Assembly (NCBI GenBank): GCA_963576475.1
Contig: OY754979.1
Coordinates: forward strand, 31,573,778-31,637,777
DNA from: Molanna angustata
Lineage: Eukaryota; Arthropoda; Insecta; Trichoptera; Molannidae
Length of the DNA stretch: 64,000 bases
Direction: 5' to 3'
Shown in pieces: positions 31,722 to 42,211 of the stretch. The notes beneath the pieces were generated by a model, which was not told the DNA's origin, ran no database searches, and was given only the letters and a program-made list of their open reading frames with translations. Both the position numbers and the translations under genes were made by a program. Within the stretch, counting starts at the first letter, position 1, and the number at the start of each line of letters is the position of its first letter.

Positions 31722-31990
31722 TATTCTTCTTCTTCTTCTTTTTAGCCCCTTTCACTCCACTGCTGGATATAGGCCTCTTCCTGGGTTTTCCATTTCTCTC
31801 TATCCTGGGCACTCTGCTTCCATCCATGTTGGACAATATCGTCAGTCCATCTCCTCTGTGGTCTCCGTACACTTCTTCTATTATGATAGGGTCTCCGATT
31901 CAGAATTCTGGGGGTCCATCTATTATCTCTCTGTCTTGCCACATGACCTGCTCATTACCAATTTAGCCTTCCCACTCTTTCTGCAATGTC
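31722..31990 (-). pseudogene. RTE-type LINE, extreme 3' end with GAA tail
   Basis: On the minus strand it reads ARQRDNRWTPRILNRRPYHN, RRSVRRPQRRWTDDI and AQDREKWKTQEEAYIQQWSE, the same motif order as at 6.9 and 41.7 kb. The stop at 31742-31744 runs directly into a GAA tail (31724-31741). Confidence 0.85.
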
Positions 31991-32024
31991 TTTGAATTGA
32001 ATATTATCAAATGTTTATATGGTT

Positions 32025-32445
32025 AGTGGCCGGTGTAAGTGCTTCTTCTTCTTCTTGTGTCATATCAGGTCTCCCCGACGTTGACGACCACCATAGAGAA
32101 AGCCTCCCTGTCCTGTTCAGTGCGAAACAGCTCCTCTACAGTTTTTATACCGGTCCATTCGCGGATGTTTCGCAGCCAGGAAAGTTGCCTTCTTCCGACC
32201 TCTCTACGCCCTTAATTTTCCCCTTCATGACGAGCTGAAGGATGGCATACTTTTCACCTCTCAGAATATGGCCGAAGTATAACACTTTACGGAGCTTTGT
32301 TACGGAGCTTTTAACACTTTACATTGGTGAATAATTCTCTGTTGGTGTTGGCTCTACGTAGTACTTTAGTGGTACTGGCCATGTCACTCCACGATATTCT
32401 TAGCATTCTGCGGTGGATCCACATTTCAAATGCTTCAAGGCGGTT
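32025..32445 (-). pseudogene. RTE-like LINE of a second type, C-terminal fragment
   Basis: On the minus strand it reads RLEAFEMWIHRRMLRISWSD, then MASTTKVLRRANTNREL and, after breaks, a decayed GHIL-type box, RGRKKATFLAAKHPRMDRYK and TGQGGFLYGGRQRRGD. RLEAFEMW-x-RRMLRISW is diagnostic of LINE reverse transcriptase C-termini. The 3' end abuts a GAA-type tract (CTTCTTCTTCTTCTT at 32041-32055 on the plus strand). Confidence 0.75.
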
Positions 32446-32459
32446 TATTTTTAAAATTA

Positions 32460-32745
32460 AAACTGTTTAGCACCGGCTTAGAATAGTGCTTCTCCTCTTT
32501 TCTATTACCATCATCGTTTTCAAGTGTCCAGTAATAGCCGGGTATTCCAAAATACAACATAACATCTCACAAAGTTTAGCAATGAGGTTCATCACCCATT
32601 CAGAATGTTGCCATTTTAGGTGGGACAATACTAATGTGTGATTATAGGTACACGCATGTGTCATACTTTATTGTATAAAGTTATGCGCACCTGTAGCTGG
32701 TAAACCCACATTGTGGGATATGCCGTGATGGTATGAATGAATACA
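32460..32745 (+). repeat. SINE-D-like element
   Basis: The element contains GCACCGGCTTAGAATAGTGC, AGCAATGAGGTTCATCACCC, TTTAGGTGGGACAATACTAA and the end CCCACATTGTGGGATATGCC-GTGATGGTATG. Related copies lie at 23755-23888 and 62915-63125. The CCCACATTGTGGG hairpin and the following GATATGCCGTGATGG closely resemble the LINE-A 3' end. No tRNA-like head is apparent. Confidence 0.65.
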
Positions 32746-32749
32746 TATT

Positions 32750-33155
32750 AATACTGGATTGTGTGCATAGTTATGATAAAAATATAAATAGATTTTAGAA
32801 TAATGACACGTCAAAATTTACTTTATCGGTTCTTACTTTTATGTTAAGATAATATATTATGTAACTATGTAAAATTGTAATGTTTGGTGTCCGCTCTAAT
32901 ATTTGTTTATATGTAAATGACACAATAATTATGCTAATGTCGAAACGTCAAATATTTGGCTTGGTAAAATTGTAAATCGCTAGCCCTAGAACAGGGCAGT
33001 TGGGCAGCAGTAATCTTCATAATAGTCGTTTCTTATAAAGGTGTGAAAAATAATTAAAATAGAAGATATTAAATATCGTAAGTACATTCAAATTATCTAC
33101 GATTATGATTTACCCATATACCTACCTAAATACCGCACAATATGCAGCAATTTAT
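32750..33155. other. AT-rich spacer, nothing recognised
   Basis: No supported feature was seen. Confidence 0.45.
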
Positions 33156-33169
33156 TATAAAATCAGGAC

Positions 33170-33390
33170 TTTGAAAGATCTTTGAATACTCAAGTGAAGC
33201 AACATTTCTATATAAAATAATTCATAACATAATAGACTGCTCTGACCTCCTTGAGATTATATGCTTCGGAATTCAATCCTTTAATGGTAGCCAAAATGAT
33301 ATATTTTCAATTAAACCTTTTCGTACTAATATTGCAAAGAACGAATTGATTTCACGAATTTATACAAACTATAAATAGTTTCCTTAGTCA
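33170..33390 (+). pseudogene. Jockey-like LINE, C-terminal fragment
   Basis: The frame reads IIHNIIDCSDLLEIICFGIQ, then FNGSQNDIFSIKPFRTNIAK and NELISRIYTNYK-stop. The FRTNxxKNxxISRIYxxYN ending is a common C-terminal motif of Jockey-superfamily reverse transcriptases. It is a fragment only. Confidence 0.65.
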
Positions 33391-34070
33391 TTTAGATATA
33401 TTTAATTTAATTTGAAAGTTGACCTTTTAAACATAAATGTAAGGATATTTTAATTTTTTCATGTGAGCATTCTTGATGTCAAAAAAAATATTTCGCTACT
33501 TCATCCTTTCCTTAGACCCTTAGTCCCTCTCCCATTCACAGTCCCTTCTGTTAAATGATTGTGTTTATATGCTTATATGCTTATATAATATATATTTTAA
33601 TATAATATAAAACTATCTTTAGTACCTGGTAATAGAGCGTGATTAACTTATAAATCGTGAATATCGTTATAACACCTTTATTTCATAGACGTCAAGTTAG
33701 GACAGGTCGATCGGATGTTTAACGCTTGACTAACGCGTCATATCAAATATTCAAAATGGCGGTCTTTTACATAATATTCTAATCCGACGCATATTGGAGA
33801 TTCACAGAAAAATTTAATCCTTATAACGTTTTTCCTTGTCATTCTTTATCGCAATCGTGTTTTAATTGACTCAACACGCACAAGGCGGTGTTTGTTTTCA
33901 TTTTTCGATGTCAGTTATCCAAAAATGACATACATTTATCTATTTTTTGACATATGTGAAGCCAATGCGGCCATATGAAATAAAATAATGAGGGTGTTCA
34001 TAAACAATTCGGTGAATTAGTTAGTCACATCTTAGTATACGTTTATAAGTAAGATTTTTTTATATCGATC
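33391..34070. other. Spacer, nothing recognised
   Basis: No convincing feature. GCTTATATGCTTATATAATA at 33569 is a short AT repeat. Confidence 0.4.
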
Positions 34071-34074
34071 TTAA

Positions 34075-34761
34075 GGGGGGGACTGCTGCCAACGTCCCTA
34101 TTTTTCAATTAGATATACCATCATTATTTCTTATCAAATCGTTTTGAAAAAAATAATTTAGATAGTTTATGTATTCATAAAGAAAAATGTATCTTTACTT
34201 TTTGATAATGTTCTGTATAAATTCTTGTAGAAAAATAATGGCTTACCCCAATTTTCAACGTTTATCTTATATTTTTAATAAAATATAAGGCGTAGTTCAA
34301 CATATTTTTTTTAAAGTAAAGAAGACAAAAATATCTAGAAAAATACGATGTGACGTTGCATTAATGCTTCAGGTTTAGAAAATAAACCTAAAAAACATTT
34401 ATTTTCCATTCAGCGCCATTGCGAAATATAAGTTTTTTTGGTTTATTAACTTAACCTGATGCATTAATGCAACAGTACATCGTATTTTTCCAGATATTTT
34501 GATCTTCTGTAATTTATAAAAAAATATAATGCTCTATACCTTATAGTTTATTAGAAATTTAAGATAAATGTCAAAAATTGGGGTATACTTATTATTTTCC
34601 TACAAGAATATATACAGAACATAATTAAAAAATTAAGGTAAGTATATTTTTATTTATTAATATCCAAACTAACTAGGTTATTTTTTTCAAAATGATTCAT
34701 TTTGTCGTAATGACGCAAATTCAAATTGAAAAAATAGGTACGTTGGCAGCAGTCCCCCCCC
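34075..34761. mobile_element. Fold-back element, 687 bp, inside TTAA
   Basis: The left end GGGGGGGACTGCTGCCAACG and the right end CGTTGGCAGCAGTCCCCCCC are inverted repeats. The arms stay similar for about 340 bp each (for example GTTCTGTATAAATTCTTGTA against TACAAGAATATATACAGAAC). TTAA stands directly outside both ends (34071-34074 and 34762-34765). TTAA duplication is the signature of piggyBac-type and a few other transposases. Known piggyBac ends usually start CCC, so the G-run start is unusual. No protein is encoded. Confidence 0.9.
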
Positions 34762-34765
34762 TTAA

Positions 34766-34985
34766 CTATTTTAGAGTATCTAGTTGCACGTTTAGTAAGC
34801 TTTTAACGAAATCTAATAAGTAAGACTTTTTAAGTGAAAGCCTGTTATTAGTTTCCTTGATTATTACTACGTTAAATTTATTTTATGTTTAAGTAAAAAA
34901 AAATGTTGGTTTTCTATTGAATAAATAAATGAAAAAATAAATAATTCCATATCAAAGGTAGGTTCTTAGCGAAAATTTTTCAATT
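34766..34985. other. AT-rich spacer
   Basis: Nothing recognised. Confidence 0.4.
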
Positions 34986-34999
34986 TAAATGGTCGATGT

Positions 35000-35361
35000 T
35001 TCTCATCGCACAACACAGAGAGTTTTTCATCGCACAACACAGAGAGTTTCTCATCGCACAACACAAAGAGTTCTTCATCGCACAACACAGAGAGTTCTTC
35101 ATCGCACAACACAGAGAGTTTCTCATCGCACAACACAGAGAGTTCTTCATCGCACAATAGAGAGTTTCTCATCGCAGAATAGAGAGTTTCTCATCGCATA
35201 ATACAGAGAGTTTTTCACCGCAAAACACAGAGATTTTCTCATAGCACAACACAGAGAGTTAATTATCTCACAACACAGATAGATTTTCATTGCACAAAAA
35301 AGATAGTTACTCATCGCACAATACAGAGAGTTTCTCATCGCACAACACAGAGAGTTTTTCC
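35000..35361. repeat. 24-bp minisatellite, about 15 units
   Basis: The unit is AGAGAGTTTCTCATCGCACA followed by ACAC. The left units are nearly identical and the right-hand ones diverge or lose a few bases. Because 24 is a multiple of three, periodic open frames exist on both strands (SHRTTQRV on plus, LCDEELSV on minus). These are by-products of the period. Confidence 0.92.
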
Positions 35362-35404
35362 CGTCGTCAACGTTGGGGGGAACCGACAGGACACATTAAT
35401 AAGA

Positions 35405-35470
35405 TATAAGAAATAGCCAAATAGTAATAAACTCGCTATTTGCGCAGGGTAAAAGAAAATGCTTTTATTG
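35405..35470 (+). repeat. LINE 3' UTR fragment
   Basis: AATAAACTCGCTATTTGCGC and AGGGTAAAAGAAAATGC match the shared 3' UTR at 19.6 and 36.9 kb; the hairpin is eroded here. Confidence 0.5.
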
Positions 35471-35748
35471 TTATTAATAAATAATAAGAATATTTATAAA
35501 TATTTGACTAGGTACCTATATGATGAGTAAAGTTTTGTACAATCAACTTAAAATTAACTCTAAAAAAATCCCGTTTGAGCTTAAGGTGAGCTTAATATTT
35601 AATTCAAGAATTCCAGATGTTTTCTTGCAGTACGAAATCTTCGCCTTCGTAAAATCAAATCACTCAAAGGATTTTTTGTCATATTTTCTATCTCAAATAA
35701 CTGTTATGTGTCAAAACATCACAAAAACGTAAATCAATAATGTAAAAA

Positions 35749-35892
35749 TAGTACACAATATTGGCTTACTTCACGAGACTAAAATAGTACACAATATTGG
35801 CTTACTTCACGAGACTAAAATAGTACACAATATTGGCTTACTTCACGAGACTAAAATAGTACACAATATTGGCTTACTTCACGAGACTAAAA
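35749..35892. repeat. 36-bp tandem repeat, four identical units
   Basis: TAGTACACAATATTGGCTTA and CTTCACGAGACTAAAA make up the unit. The four units appear identical, indicating a recent expansion. Confidence 0.95.
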
Positions 35893-35959
35893 TTTATAGA
35901 CTAAATGTAATGCACGAAAATAAATGGATTTATTTATACCCATATATTATAAAAAATAT

Positions 35960-36490
35960 TTTTTGAAAAATTAATATTTCAATAAAGATGAAGTTGGAAT
36001 GTTATAGGAGAACCGGGAAAACCAGTTAAAAATGAACAAATAATTAGGGCGCTTTTCAGAGGAGACATATATGCGATAGCATTGTCTCCTTATATAATAT
36101 AAGTATCCGTTGCTTTCATTGTTTACGAACAAATTTCTCAAAAAATGACGTTAGAAAAAAGTTTATTTGTCACTTCAATAGATGACTACTGTATTTTTAG
36201 CTTATTTTCAAGCGAAACAGATATTGAAGAGTTACTTGAAAATACGAGTATATATTATAGAACTTTCAAAAATTGGATTGATCGGAGAACTCAGTAAAAT
36301 TGGCATTATCATTGTTGCGCAAGCGCTTAAAGTGATCACGTAAACCAGCCGATGACAGGTCGTAAGCCCTGTATATGCCTTGATTTCCCGTTTCTCCTAT
36401 AATAATCCAACGATTTATCTATTGAAATATTATTTTGCCAAAAAATATCATTTACTCCCGACAGGGATTAAATTCGATGTACATAATATA
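35960..36490. repeat. Repeat beta, two inverted partial copies
   Basis: A plus-strand start (ATTTCAATAAAGATGAAGTT to GAACCGGGAAA, 35975-36020) is followed by a minus-strand copy (36245-36490: AAGTGATCACGTAAACCAGC, GATGACAGGTCGTAAGCCCT, CTCCCGACAGGGA). The arrangement matches the fold-back pair at 31.1-31.5 kb. Confidence 0.75.
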
Positions 36491-36599
36491 TGCATAGATA
36501 ATAATAGGTAAAGTACCTATTACGTAAATATGTACCTACATATATATTGTAGATTTTTGTTAATCTTATTACTAAATTTTTCTTTTTTTGATATTTTTT

Positions 36600-36750
36600 A
36601 TATTATTGCATTTTCTTTATTTTTTTGTTCTATTATTATATTTTTTTTTGTAAAGTAACTTGCTCATATCGGGATATAGTCCTAGTGAGGCAGACGATGA
36701 TCTAAACAATGTACATTTTTGTAAACATTTCTAAAATAAAATAAAAAAAA
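36600..36750 (+). repeat. LINE 3' UTR-like piece
   Basis: TAACTTGCTCATATCGGGAT, ATAGTCCTAGTGAGGCAGAC and GTAAACATTTCTAAAATAAA end in an A run. The style (GTGAGGCAG before an A-rich end) matches the Jockey-like 3' UTRs at 13.8 and 30.15 kb. Low certainty. Confidence 0.4.
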
Positions 36751-36854
36751 AAAGTATTTGAAATCGTAAAATATTCGATAAAAAAATAAATTTAATGAAA
36801 ACGCAGAATATTTTGTGGTCAGTTAAGTCAATGACCAGTGATTCGTTTCTCACG

Positions 36855-36950
36855 CAAATATTGCTTCTCTGGGTTGGAAACACTGGTTAGTTGCAAGAAA
36901 TTGCCATACGGCAATAAACTCGCGCAGGGTGGAATGAAGTGTTTATTTAT
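36855..36950 (+). repeat. LINE 3' UTR with conserved hairpin
   Basis: ATATTGCTTCTCTGGGTTGG, AAGAAATTGCCATACGGCAA and TAAACTCGCGCAGGGTGGAA match 19585-19690. TTGCCATACGGCAA is a 5-bp stem with a short loop. Confidence 0.6.
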
Positions 36951-37072
36951 TTTTTATTATTTTCGCTGTTAATATGTAGTTTTGTAGAAACACATACTAA
37001 ATGAATTTTATATTTTAATTATAAATCTCGGTATATTTTTTAGGAATATGTTAAAAAAACAAGGGCAAAAAA

Positions 37073-37720
37073 AAGTAGAGAACGAATGGCTCGAGCAAGT
37101 CGACAGATAAGGAGATCGAAAGAAGAGTTATGGCAGGAAACAGAGTGAATGGAGCACTGAAACCAGTTATGAATGACCGCAACATATCTAAGGATGCTAA
37201 AGTTGCCATTCATAATGCTATCTTAGTGCCAACCTTGACGTATGCAAGTGAAACCTGGACATGGCAGAAGTCGCACGAAAGTAGAATAAATGCAGTTGAA
37301 ATGAGATCGCTAAGAAGAATCTGTAATAGAACGATGTATGACAGGGTCAGAAATGAGGACATAAGGAAAGAATGTAGGATAAAGAAAGATGTTATTAATA
37401 TAATGAAAGTGAACACATTGAGATGGTAAGGCCACATGGGGAGAATGAATGAGGAACGCCTGACGAAGAAAATATACATTGCGGACAGGAATGGAATGAG
37501 AGGTCGGGGCCGCCCAAGGAAGGGATGGCACGTCCATGTGAACGGTATTTTGAAAGACGGAAATGTTAAAAGCGTGAACAACAGACGAACATGTATAAGA
37601 CGATGTATGAATGTTGTCGAGGCGATGAATGTATGCCAAGATAGAAGTAAGTGGCGTTCGGTTATCTCTGCCTACCCCGTGAAGGACATAGCGTGATGGT
37701 ATGTATGTATGTATATTAAA
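37073..37720 (+). pseudogene. LINE-A copy with stop codons
   Basis: The frame reads MAGNRVNGALKPVMNDRNIS, YASETWTWQKSHESRINAVE and IKKDVINIMKVNTLRW-stop. It continues GHMGRMNEERLTKKIYIADR, GRGRPRKGWHVHVNGILKDG, CIRRCMNVVEAMNVCQDRSK and WRSVISAYPVKDIA. A deletion removes the block before MAGNR. It ends in the GCGTGATGG motif and a TATG tail. Confidence 0.9.
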
Positions 37721-37989
37721 AGGTATGTACATACTATACTCTGCTTATAAAAGTATATTTAAAATTCTGAATAAAGATTCAGCTCAGGCATAAAATAGTC
37801 TTTTCAATGTATGATAAGATGAGATGTGAAGAATCAAATAGTTCGAGAGAAGAGCCAACTAGATGGTGCACAGCGCCAATTCAGAAAGGTTAATTTTTAC
37901 ATAACACCGCACTTTTGGTCTGAACTTCACGGTTACAATGTTGTCACAAAGTAACATCCAAGAATTGGATTGATTCTGAGATGTTACTT

Positions 37990-38092
37990 TGATGATGGAT
38001 CGCATCCTCCAGTTAGGAAGCCACGTGATCTCCTAACTTAAGTGAGCGACTGTGTAATGAAAACATGGTTCGTATTTAGAATTTAGTGGTCT
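37990..38092 (+). repeat. Third copy of the 5.6-kb tandem unit (partial)
   Basis: CCTCCAGTTAGGAAGCCACG, TGATCTCCTAACTTAAGTGA, ATGAAAACATGGTTCGTATT and TAGAATTTAG match 5680-5760 and 5815-5890. Confidence 0.75.
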
Positions 38093-38094
38093 AA

Positions 38095-38235
38095 ATTTAA
38101 TGTTTTACTGCGAATTCCGAGTTTATCCACGTAACAAATATGCTGCGAAGCCTCAAATTGATGTTTTCTGACTTCAAAGTTGAAAAAACATGAAAAATAT
38201 GGACCTGGCCATGTAAATCTCGCGAATCTTAGCTT
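38095..38235 (-). repeat. Repeat alpha, truncated copy
   Basis: TGCGAATTCCGAGTTTATCC, GCTGCGAAGCCTCAAATTGA and TTCTGACTTCAAAGTTGAAA are the reverse-oriented left part of alpha. Confidence 0.7.
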
Positions 38236-38239
38236 GAAA

Positions 38240-39210
38240 ATTTGTCGATATGTTAAGAGAAATTCTGTTTTGTACCCAATCGTGTGATTGGCAATTTCAT
38301 CAAAATCGTTGCTCTTAGTATCAGGAGTACATGCGGCATTAGAAGGTATGCGAAAAGTTCAAAAAACACGAACATAGTAAAAATCATCTTAATAATTTCG
38401 TTTCTTTCCAGTTAAATACATATTGATCTTGGGAGGTTTTCTAAACATTGTTGGACATCGTGTGGCTTGTGGTCTTTGTTGGTTCAGCGGTCGAATTGTT
38501 TCAAAGTAGTTATCTACCTATTCCTATTCTTCCATCGAAATACCATTCCTTAATCAAATTCCTATCCTGTCCCCGTCCATCGTTATGTATATATGTATGC
38601 CAAAACCAAACACTGAATCGGATGTCAGTTGTTTCGGAAACTTCGTCGTAATAATAATTCTCGTTTGAACGTCCCGTAATCAAATTCACATTCGTCGATT
38701 GATTTGGACAACAATGGCTGAATTTTGTATGTGATGTGCAGTGATTTATTTGGACCCCATTGTCTCTCGTTTCACCAAGACATCAGAAATGTGAGAGAGG
38801 TATTCGTTTGAGTTATTATTTATTCTAAATTGCAATGCCGAGCTGGATGAATTCCATCTCCTATACAAGGTGATCCCCTAATCACAGCAAACAAGTTGTT
38901 TTAAATAACTTAAACAAAAACGTAAAAACGAGAAATAAATTTGTGTTTTTGCTTGGTGCAAACAGCGCATCTCATCTGCGACAAAAATAATCAAGTTATT
39001 TGCTAGAAACAATATCAGAGAATGACGTGGTGCATATTTTTTCACTTCCTAACATTCGGCTTAGCTGCGAGTGTATTGTTGAAAGTTAATTCACTTAAGC
39101 AAACCTGTGTTATGTTTCCATCTCAGAGAAACAGGCGAGTTTTCATCTCAGAGAAACAGAGAAACTCAGAGAAACAGAAACCTACCACGCGAGTAATGCT
39201 TTATAGAAAC
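38240..39210. other. Spacer, nothing recognised
   Basis: Short frames only. A small local duplication (CTCAGAGAAACAG repeated at 39123-39178) is present. Confidence 0.4.
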
Positions 39211-39214
39211 ATGT

Positions 39215-39690
39215 TGAACAGACTAAAGATTGGTAATAAAGCATTTTTTTCTCTTCTGCCGGTGTTCAAATCAAGAAGTGTCCATATAACAGTTGGGATA
39301 TATGGATGTGAAACATGGACACTTACAGCCAGATCTGCTGAAATGCTGGACACATTTGAGAGATGAGTGCTTCGGAAAATTCTAGGACCAGTGTCAGATG
39401 GTGGCGTCTGGAGGATTAGATATAATGATGAGACTCTGGTTGAATCTCAGATTGAGATGGGCCGGACATGTACAGAGAATATCACCACAGTGAATACCAA
39501 AAATAGCTCTGTGTGGACATCCAGGTGGAAGAAAAAAGGTTGTAAGACTACGGCTGCAATGGGAGGATGAACTATTACAAGTGCCGGACAGTTGGAAAGT
39601 TGCTGCAGAAGTTTGAAAGATGGAAGCGAAGACTGACCACGAGGCCATGACTCGATATGGGCTGGAGCGCCATTGAAGGAGAAGAATTAA
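39215..39690 (+). pseudogene. LINE reverse transcriptase C-terminal fragment (third type)
   Basis: The frame reads RLKIGNKAFFSLLPVFKSRS and YGCETWTLTARSAEMLDTFE, then after a stop VLRKILGPVSDGGVWRIRYN. A decayed HPGGRKKG/AAMGG-type region and PDSWKVAAE follow. YGCETWTLT, FER-x-VLRKI-x-GPV and WRIRYN mark a LINE family distinct from LINE-A and the RTE copies. Frame breaks show it is dead. Confidence 0.8.
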
Positions 39691-40018
39691 TATGCCAAAT
39701 TCAAGCTAATTTATAAATTTGGATATACATCATTAGTGATTTACAAAAATGCTTATTTTGATTTGTAGGTTCATTTTTCTAAACCCACAAAAGACAAGGC
39801 GTTATAGCATTTACCTATATAAACTATCCTAGAAATGTTTTAAACACTGTTTCAAATTTTATAAAAACTTGAAATTCTAACCTGTTTAAGAGTTCCTACT
39901 GAGTACCTATATAAAGATTGTGTAAATGGAAGAAATATTCAGTGATAATATGAAATAGGATTTGAAAAAGACGAGATACGTCGATAACATAAGGAAGTGC
40001 GTAAAAAACGAATAGTTA

Positions 40019-40300
40019 ATGGCCGATGACACAAATTGTTTCCCTTATGAAATACTTGTAAGTATGCATTCACAAAATAATATTTATATTAACAGTAAAG
40101 AACGAATTCAACACATATTTCTGAGAAACACGAAGTACAAAGATGAATTGGAGACTTTACAGACAAGACGTAGGACCTCAGACTTATTGTATCTTTATGA
40201 TATAATAAACTCTAATATTGACCATAAGACCATCTGAAATTTTTGACTGTAAACAGACCTTCTAAGTATTAATGAATTATTGTAATTTTTGACCCGTTTC
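40019..40300 (+). pseudogene. Jockey-like LINE fragment
   Basis: The frame reads NSKERIQHIFLRNTKYKDEL and ETLQTRRRTSDLLYLYDIIN. An RIQ-x-IFLR block followed by L-x-TRRR-x-x-DLLYLY-x-IIN matches the usual region downstream of the reverse transcriptase thumb. GACCCGTTTCGTGCGTGGCG follows and has a likely relative at 29543 (GACTCGTTTCACGCGGGGC). Confidence 0.65.
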
Positions 40301-40690
40301 GTGCGTGGCGCGTCGTCTGACTAATTCTCTACAAGGCTGAAACTAGATTATATTCAAATTTTACTAGAATTTTTTGATGTAATTTACCTATGTATTTATT
40401 TTTAACAAAATCAAGATGTATTATTTGTATAGGTACGATAATATTAAAAAAAAACTAAACTTAAGTGCACCTAAGCACATTTATTGTTCATATTTTTTAT
40501 TATTAAATTTTTTAATATATATTTTTTTGGCTCTTCACCCGTTAAGTGTGTTCTCAGCCATACAAGTTAACATATGAAATTGTCTTAATAGAGAGAAACC
40601 TAAATTATTTTTGTATATTTATTTTACTTCAATCAATTTCAATTTTATGTACAGAGTTAGATTTAATTGAATTAATTTTGATGAATTTTT
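40301..40690. other. AT-rich spacer
   Basis: Nothing firm was seen. Confidence 0.4.
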
Positions 40691-40699
40691 TGATCAAAA

Positions 40700-40990
40700 T
40701 GTTCACTTGCCTGGAATTGTAGCTCAACAATGTCCTCACATTTGTTGGCATTGGAACCCCAATCTGTGAGGTCGGTAAAAAAGGATGGATACCTATCATT
40801 TATGGAGCATTCAAGAAACATAATCCAGTGTCTCATCACTAATCATACATTCGCAGAGACTGCTATCAATGATCCCTATTTTTTTTAAATGCTCTCTGGT
40901 ACAACAGTGTCCGATGCGGATACGACACATAACACTGATGGAATGTTTGTCATAAGCTTTATCTTGGAACCATGGCTAATAATGTTAATT
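40700..40990 (-). pseudogene. LINE RNase H/zinc-knuckle-like C-terminal fragment
   Basis: On the minus strand it reads PWFQDKAYDKHSISVMCRIR, IGHCCTREHLKKIGIIDSS and LCECMISDETLDYVS. R-x-RIGHCCT-x-EHL ... CECxxxxETLDHV is the C-terminal domain seen after the RNase H region in several LINE groups. The last part decays. Confidence 0.7.
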
Positions 40991-41605
40991 AAACATTGAC
41001 AAATAATTGTTGCCTACATACACTGCCGCAATGAAATGCATTGAAAATAAAAAAAAAATACACTACCTACAGCAATATGAAGGACCAATGATTATCACAA
41101 TCTTTCTTTTCGTGTTTCATGGAGATTTCATAAATTTAAAGTGCCAGAAAAGTAAAGTCTTAGATCATTTGTAGTTGGTTCGACCAATAGTTGAATCAAT
41201 TCAGAGTCCAATTCTGTTTTCATCGCTGCGAATTCTTCAATCAAAGGAATTTTAAATGATGGCCAATTCAACGCTAAAATATTAATTCCTTAATATTTTA
41301 CTTGCCGGACTAATTGATTGACTGAATAGAAACATAATAATTAGGAGAAAACATTTTGTTTTCAAATGTTGAATAACAAATGATATTTTTTTATGTCGTC
41401 TCCGAATTATGAACTTGTATCTTTCATGCTATGCTAGACTTGAAGTGATTTTTCTCAAATCACACACAATAAATTCTGTCTACTTATTAAATTAACGAAT
41501 TCATTTCAATTCCTATAGCAACCCTCTATGTTACGATGAATCTTTAAAAAAATATTTTTATTTTGATTTAACAAATTTTAGGTACAAAGAGAATATACAT
41601 AAAAC
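40991..41605. other. AT-rich spacer, nothing recognised
   Basis: No supported feature was seen. Confidence 0.45.
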
Positions 41606-41611
41606 ACACAT

Positions 41612-42211
41612 ATCTTCTTCTTCTTCTTCTTCTTTAGCCGTCTCTCCACTGCTGGATGTAGGCCTCTTCAAAATCCTTCCATTTATTTCGGTCCATGGCT
41701 CGTCTCGGCCAGTTTCTACCCGCAACAGGGACAATATCGTCCGCCCATCTTTTCATCGGTCGACCTATTCCCCGTTTATTTCCCCATGGTCTCCACCTCA
41801 TAACTCTGGGTGCCCATCTCTCTGTTCCCTGTCTAGCAACGTGACCTGCCCATTGCCACTTTAATCTTGCTACATGGTCCATAATGTCGACAACCTTGGT
41901 CTGGCGTCTGATCTCTTCATTTCTTATTTTATTTCTCAGACTTATGCCTAACATTTGCCTCTCCATGGATCGCTGTGCGCATTTAAGTTTGTATGTGGTG
42001 TTGGCAGTCAATGTCATCGTTTCTAGACCATACGTCATCACAGGGAGGACACACGATTCAAAAACTCTTCGTTTCAAATTAATGGGGATTTCTTTGTTTT
42101 TTAGGACATGCTGGAGTTTGCCAAAAGCAGCCCAGCCGAGACCAATCCTTCTAGGTATTTCCGCTGTTTGGTTTTCCTTCCCTAATGTGATGTACATATA
42201 TGTAAACACAC
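41612..42211 (-). pseudogene. RTE-type LINE, cleanest copy, with GAA tail
   Basis: The minus-strand frame is open for about 190 codons: LGKENQTAEIPRRIGLGWAA, FGKLQHVLKNKEIPINLKRR, VFESCVLPVMTYGLETMTLT, AQRSMERQMLGISLRNKIRN, EEIRRQTKVVDIMDHVARLK, WQWAGHVARQGTERW, GIGRPMKRWADDI and MDRNKWKDFEEAYIQQWRDG. The stop (41634-41636) runs into a GAA tail (41612-41634). The copy is 5'-truncated near 42209, where a solo LTR begins. Of the three related copies it is the only one with no frame break. Confidence 0.93.

Noticed and set aside
35000..35361. Coding gene for a repetitive protein
   Set aside because: Both strands are open only because the 24-bp period is a multiple of three; there is no flanking coding sequence or signal.
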